Shown here in pieces: positions 60,248 through 64,000 of a DNA stretch of 64,000 nt. The DNA lies in contig DBWM01000004.1 of NCBI GenBank assembly GCA_002309015.1, positions 43,244 to 107,243 on the forward strand, given 5' to 3'. The notes under the pieces were generated by a model. It was not told the origin of the DNA, made no database searches, and worked only from the letters and a program-made list of their open reading frames with translations. The DNA comes from Myxococcales bacterium UBA1238. GTDB lineage: Bacteria > Myxococcota_A > Bradymonadia > UBA7976 > UBA1532. The translations under genes and the position numbers were made by a program. Each line of letters begins with the position of its first letter. Within the stretch, counting starts at the first letter, position 1.

Positions 60248-61549
60248 TCACTGAGCCCCTGCGGCCTTTAACATTTCCTGAATCTTCAGCAGATGATCAT
60301 TGAAGACGCCCACGCCGTCCTGACCTTTGGCGTTCACATCGGCACCTGCTGCAAGCAGGCTCTGCACCACATCCAGATGCCCCTCTTCTGAAGCCAGCAT
60401 CAGGGGGGTCCTGTCATTCTGACGGGCATTCACATCGGCGCCCGCTTCGAGCAACGCATTCACAACCTCCAGGTTTCCCCCCTTGGAAGCCGGCAACAAT
60501 GCAGCCCCGCAGGCCGTCTTCAGCGCGGCCCCTGCTTTGAGCAAAGCCTTCACGACTTCCAGATGTCCCTTCTGTGAGGCATGATCCAGGGCCGTCTCAC
60601 AATTCAGATCGGTCGCATTCAGATCGGCCCCCGCTTGGATCAAGGCCTCTACCATCTCCACATCCCCTTGGTCTGAAGCGATCATCAACGCGGTCCAGCC
60701 TTTCCGATCGGCCAGATTCAAATCAGCCCCGGCATCGATCAGCATCTTTGTGGCATCATGCCGCCTCCACCCCAGGGCTGTCATCAATGCGGTCTGGCCG
60801 TCATGATTGGCCAGATTCAGATTCGCCCCCGCTTTGATGAGCCTTCGGGTCATTTCCCTGAAGGGACCCTCACTCTTCTGAACTGCATACATCAACGCGG
60901 TATAGCCGCAGGGATTTTGAAAGTTCGGATCAGCCCCTGCATCGATCAGCATGCTCTCGATTTCGATACTTTTATCAGCAAAAAGAGCAAATCGGGCATT
61001 GAACATCAACGGCGTCATCGACCAGCCCTTCACGCCTGCGCATTCATCGTCGAGCACATCGGTCTGCATCTGATTCAAATCCGCACCTGCATCGATCAAC
61101 AACCGGACCGATGGAATTTTGGCCATCTGGATGGACTTCATCAAAGGCGTCACATGCCTCTCGTACCCAAAAAACACCGATGACCCCTGATTCACATCTG
61201 CGCCGGAATCGATCAGCAGCTTCGCAAACCCGGTATCAAACATCACGGCATCCGTGAGCAGACTGAAGCCCCCATAGGCGTCAGCGTTGACATCCGCGCC
61301 CGCAGCGATCAGCAACCGGGCCACCTCCATGCAGGCCTCTTTGCGATCGGCTGGAAAACGCAGATGCGCCAACGCATTCTCCACGTTGACATCTGCCCCC
61401 AATGCGGTGAGCAGCCTGACGGACATCGGTGAACATTGCCTGACGGCTTGGTTCAAAAGGGTTGAGCGTTCAGCCATCAAAAAGACGGCACCCGAAACGA
61501 GCGCTGCGAGCAGCAAAACCGTCGTCAAAATCCGTTTCTTCGATTTCAT
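60248..61549 (-). CDS. Ankyrin-repeat protein with N-terminal membrane anchor
   Basis: 433 residues. An N-terminal hydrophobic segment (KSKKRILTTVLLLAALVSGA) acts as signal or anchor, so the repeats should face the periplasm. Eleven or so ankyrin repeats follow (RRLIKAGANLNLANHDGQTA, TKMLIDAGADLNLADRKGWT, DVEMVEALIQAGADLNATDL); one near ACGAALLPASKGG is degenerate. ATG after AAGGAG; the longer form would add 18 residues. It ends 18 bases before the next ankyrin gene. Confidence 0.85.
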   Translation of the reverse strand: MKSKKRILTTVLLLAALVSGAVFLMAERSTLLNQAVRQCSPMSVRLLTALGADVNVENALAHLRFPADRKEACMEVARLLIAAGADVNADAYGGFSLLTDAVMFDTGFAKLLIDSGADVNQGSSVFFGYERHVTPLMKSIQMAKIPSVRLLIDAGADLNQMQTDVLDDECAGVKGWSMTPLMFNARFALFADKSIEIESMLIDAGADPNFQNPCGYTALMYAVQKSEGPFREMTRRLIKAGANLNLANHDGQTALMTALGWRRHDATKMLIDAGADLNLADRKGWTALMIASDQGDVEMVEALIQAGADLNATDLNCETALDHASQKGHLEVVKALLKAGAALKTACGAALLPASKGGNLEVVNALLEAGADVNARQNDRTPLMLASEEGHLDVVQSLLAAGADVNAKGQDGVGVFNDHLLKIQEMLKAAGAQ

Positions 61550-61648
61550 CAGGCGCTCCTTTCTCAAATCGGCCTCGAAGCCGCGCCCCACTGAAGCCAA
61601 CATAACCGACTCCTAACCCGAATGCGAGGATTTTCATCAATGAATCCT

Positions 61649-61681
61649 AAAAAAAAGGCCTCCGACATCGCGGAAGCCTTT
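61649..61681 (-). terminator. Intrinsic terminator of the PTS-IIC-like gene
   Basis: On the minus strand AAAGGCTTCCG-CGATGT-CGGAGGCCTTT (one T-G pair) is followed by a run of T. The hairpin begins about 50 bases after the stop of the permease gene and separates it from the ankyrin genes. Confidence 0.88.
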
Positions 61682-61731
61682 CATCGCCCAAAGGGCATCG
61701 CCTCACCAGCCCATCGAAGATGGGGCCGCCT

Positions 61732-62796
61732 TCACCCGAGCTTCAACTCGCCTTCCCTGATCCAGCCCATCTTCCTCAGGGCCTGTCCCAGCGCATAAGA
61801 GATCACCGCAGGCAGAACCAAAGCGATCAGCGCGAGGCCCAGAAATTCAAACCCTCCGGGGCTGAGCGCTGAAGCGCCGTTTCCGATGGCGACCGTCGAG
61901 GGCTCATACCACCCCGTGATCACGCCGATGGGGCCCACCATGCCGCAGGTGCCCATGCCGGAGCTCACCGCTGCCCCGTTCATCTCCAAATGAAAAACGC
62001 AGGTTGCGATGGGACCGGTGATCATCGAGGCCAGCGTCGGAGGAATCCAGATGCGCGGATTTTTTACGATGTTCGGCATCTGGAGCATGCTCGTTCCGAG
62101 CCCCTGAGAGATCAGTCCGCCCACCCCATTCTCCCTGTAACTGATGACCGCAAATCCCACCATCTGCGCACAGCATCCGGCCACAGCCGCACCGCCCGCC
62201 AGCCCCGTAAGCCCCAGCGCTGCACAGAGCGCCGCCGAGCTGATCGGCAACGTGAGCGCAAGGCCCACGATGAGCGAGACGAGAATCCCCATCAGGAAAG
62301 GCTGAAGCTTTGTGGCCCAAACCACGATATGCCCCACCGACGCAGCCGCATCCCCAATGGGCTTCGCTGCAAGCACGGTCAAGAGCACCCCCGCAAGCAA
62401 GGTGACCAAAGGCGTCAACAAGATGTCGAGCCGGGTCTTTTTGCTCACGAGCCCGCCCATTTCTGCGGCGACGATCGCCACGATCAGCACCGCGAGCGGA
62501 CCGCCCACCCCACCCGTCACGTTGGCTGCCGATCCCACCGCCGCCAGCGAAAACAGCACGAGCGGATGCATCTGCATCGCAAACCCGATCCCGACGGCCA
62601 TCGCTGCCCCGACCACATGCGGATCGGAAGCAAAACTGCCTGCATCCACCAAAAACTGAAAAATGGCCGAAGGCGAAAGCTTTTGCAGCTGCGACCCCAG
62701 CGTTTTGACGATCGTACCGATCAGCAGCGAAGCAAACAGCCCCTGCGCCATGCCACCCATGGCATCGATCAAATAGCGCTTAACGAAACGGTTCAT
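61732..62796 (-). CDS. PTS_EIIC_2-type membrane permease
   Basis: 354 residues. A nine- or ten-helix permease rich in Gly/Ala: ASLLIGTIVKTLGSQLQKLS, VVGAAMAVGIGFAMQMHPLV, GGPLAVLIVAIVAAEMGGLV, VGGLISQGLGTSMLQMPNIV, ITGPIATCVFHLEMNGAAVS and GMGTCGMVGPIGVITGWYEP. This matches the PTS_EIIC_2 family, whose members usually stand alone without IIA or IIB and have no proven sugar. Start ATG after GAGGTTTGGA; a longer start would add 48 residues. Confidence 0.85.
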   Translation of the reverse strand: MNRFVKRYLIDAMGGMAQGLFASLLIGTIVKTLGSQLQKLSPSAIFQFLVDAGSFASDPHVVGAAMAVGIGFAMQMHPLVLFSLAAVGSAANVTGGVGGPLAVLIVAIVAAEMGGLVSKKTRLDILLTPLVTLLAGVLLTVLAAKPIGDAAASVGHIVVWATKLQPFLMGILVSLIVGLALTLPISSAALCAALGLTGLAGGAAVAGCCAQMVGFAVISYRENGVGGLISQGLGTSMLQMPNIVKNPRIWIPPTLASMITGPIATCVFHLEMNGAAVSSGMGTCGMVGPIGVITGWYEPSTVAIGNGASALSPGGFEFLGLALIALVLPAVISYALGQALRKMGWIREGELKLG

Positions 62797-63013
62797 TCCA
62801 AACCTCAGCTCTGCGAGCTCCAAATCCAAAATTGCGCGCTCACTCGCATATATAGGGGAAAAAATCAAATCTGTTGGGGCCAGATGGCGACCCGATGCAG
62901 CGTGATGCAGGGATGGATCACCTGGTTGAGCCTCTCCCAAAAATGAAAAAGAATGATTGCATTTCAGATTTTAATCTGTCAATTTGAGAAAGGTTGTGAT
63001 GAGGAGATTAAAA

Positions 63014-63841
63014 ATGTCGTTTCAAAAATTAAAGCTCATTTCGTTCATCGTTCTGTTGCTCTGCTTAGGTTGCAAATCAAAACCTGAAACCCAAGTTGTT
63101 CAAAAAACAAATATCGAGATGGCCAAAGAGATCGGTCTGCCAGATGTCATTCCAGAGGACTGGCCATTGACCCGGGAGGAAATTGAGGCATTGGAGTTTA
63201 GTCCCGTTGGTTTATATACAAAGGCGTTAGAGTCGATCGGTCTTCATACGAGATCAGAGATCGTCGCTTATGCTTATAAACTCCTGGAGATGGATCTTTC
63301 ACCGCTCGAAAGATACCGGCATGCTGGATTTTTCCAGGGTGTTGCTTATCAATTGCTCGGACTTTATGGATCACTTGAGGATGCAGAAAAGCATTTTCAT
63401 GATGTTAAAAGCATCGTCCACCAGGGAGAATATTTAGCAGAACCTTTAAATGATATGTTAAAAAACATGCAGATGATCCGTTCATTAGGTTTTTACTTGA
63501 TGCGTGACCACTTCATGCCTCAGGAAAATCGTTCTCTCATGGTTGAGATCGAAGAGTATCTTTTAAGTTGTACGATCATCGATACGCCATCCTGTTGGCC
63601 GTTTTCTGATTTAGAGAATGGCAATGATGAATTGCGACGTTATGCTCTCAATGCGCTCTCCTATAGCTGTAGTGAAAAAGCGAAAGAGCGAATGAAAACC
63701 TACTTATCTCTGCCTGAGCAAAGACTTCTTCACATTGAAGGCAAATATGACCAGAAAGAACTAGAGGAGACTGAAAAAAGAGGCGATGAGATTCGTGCAA
63801 AGCTGAAGCCGGTCTTGCCTGCAAAGGAAATAGGAGATTAA
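63014..63841 (+). CDS. Lipoprotein of unknown function, AT-rich gene
   Basis: 275 residues. The signal SFQKLKLISFIVLLLCLGC gives a lipobox (CLGC). The mature part is helical and charged (NIEMAKEIGLPDVIPEDWPL; EEYLLSCTIIDTPSCWPFSD; ALNALSYSCSEKAKERMKTY), with no recognised domain. The codons favour A/T endings (TTA, AAA, GAT), unlike the GC-rich neighbours; sampled lines are 35-45% GC. The start was set at the ATG after GAGGAGATTAAAA. The next lipoprotein gene begins three bases after its stop. Confidence 0.6.
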   Translation: MSFQKLKLISFIVLLLCLGCKSKPETQVVQKTNIEMAKEIGLPDVIPEDWPLTREEIEALEFSPVGLYTKALESIGLHTRSEIVAYAYKLLEMDLSPLERYRHAGFFQGVAYQLLGLYGSLEDAEKHFHDVKSIVHQGEYLAEPLNDMLKNMQMIRSLGFYLMRDHFMPQENRSLMVEIEEYLLSCTIIDTPSCWPFSDLENGNDELRRYALNALSYSCSEKAKERMKTYLSLPEQRLLHIEGKYDQKELEETEKRGDEIRAKLKPVLPAKEIGD

Positions 63842-63843
63842 AG

Positions 63844-64000
63844 ATGCATTTATTTACAAGAATAAATCTCTTACTTTTGATTACAATCTTCCTCTTTGCC
63901 TGCAGTGAGAAAGATTATGGTATCAGACTGGATTTAACAGTCTCCGTATGGTCAGGTTATTCTAAAAAACCAGCTAAGATGAATCATAAAACAGTATCTC
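63844..64000 (+). CDS. Lipoprotein, 3' truncated by window end
   Basis: The ATG is preceded by GGAG nine bases upstream (inside the previous stop region). The first residues HLFTRINLLLLITIFLFAC end in a lipobox (LFAC), then SEKDYGIRLDLTVSVWSGYS. The gene continues past the window, and it has the same AT-rich composition as the preceding gene, with which it forms an operon. Confidence 0.6.
   Translation, partial: MHLFTRINLLLLITIFLFACSEKDYGIRLDLTVSVWSGYSKKPAKMNHKTVS

Noticed and set aside
52208..61549. Ankyrin repeat DNA considered as CRISPR-like or tandem repeats
   Set aside because: The ~99-base period is coding and in frame, and the units diverge like protein repeats.
61990..62946. 318-codon open frame on the plus strand
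   Set aside because: Antisense to the permease gene; the product is Arg/His-rich without structure.

Overview
The window looks like chromosomal DNA of a deltaproteobacterial or Myxococcota-type organism (Bradymonadia-like is a guess). The grounds are: a secreted metalloprotease ending in a MYXO-CTERM-like tail (GC, hydrophobic stretch, RRRK); several copies of the myxobacterial Cys-rich repeat (CGNGxxExGExCDDGN...C); Asp/Ala-rich linkers behind lipoprotein signals; and tandem small beta-barrel proteins. By eye the base composition is about 55-58% GC, except for the last ~1.1 kb, which is clearly AT-richer. I saw no rRNA, tRNA, CRISPR array, insertion sequence or phage gene.

Bases 1-15,400 are mostly on the minus strand and mostly core genes. 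They comprise a TonB-like fragment (plus strand), gcvH and gcvT, a PilZ protein, an organophosphate-type MFS transporter, trmFO, dprA, a LysM protein, a CpoB/YbgF-like lipoprotein, a large Ig-like lipoprotein, a HisC-like aminotransferase, ligA and a SurA-like/DsbA-like fusion. Bases 15,500-29,100 are on the plus strand: a tandem cyclic-nucleotide-binding protein with a zinc ribbon, the pair smc-ftsY, two beta-barrel proteins, a HEAT-repeat membrane protein, a metalloprotease operon ending in a PduO-type adenosyltransferase, and an Ala/Pro-rich membrane protein.

Bases 29,240-34,150 hold a zinc-uptake cluster (znuA, znuC, znuB) interleaved with three unusual His-rich envelope proteins. A CapA-family protein, a 1136-residue Asp-Ala/Cys-rich lipoprotein, an unrecognised protein and RNase R follow. 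At 44.1-48.5 kb a two-gene ABC exporter is followed by a TetR regulator. Its promoter carries two TATAAC-N3-GTTATA-type palindromes about three helical turns apart, which are probably the TetR operators.

Bases 48,460-61,550 are an accessory region, entirely on the minus strand. It holds small orphan proteins, a DJ-1/PfpI protein, a duplicated pair of immunity-like genes (one copy decayed, the other with its 5' end replaced by a piece of the DJ-1 gene), two AAA/PD-(D/E)XK proteins, a HEAT protein and three exported ankyrin-repeat proteins. This is the most dynamic and least described part of the window. A PTS-IIC-like permease with a clear terminator and two AT-rich lipoprotein genes (the last cut by the window end) close the window.
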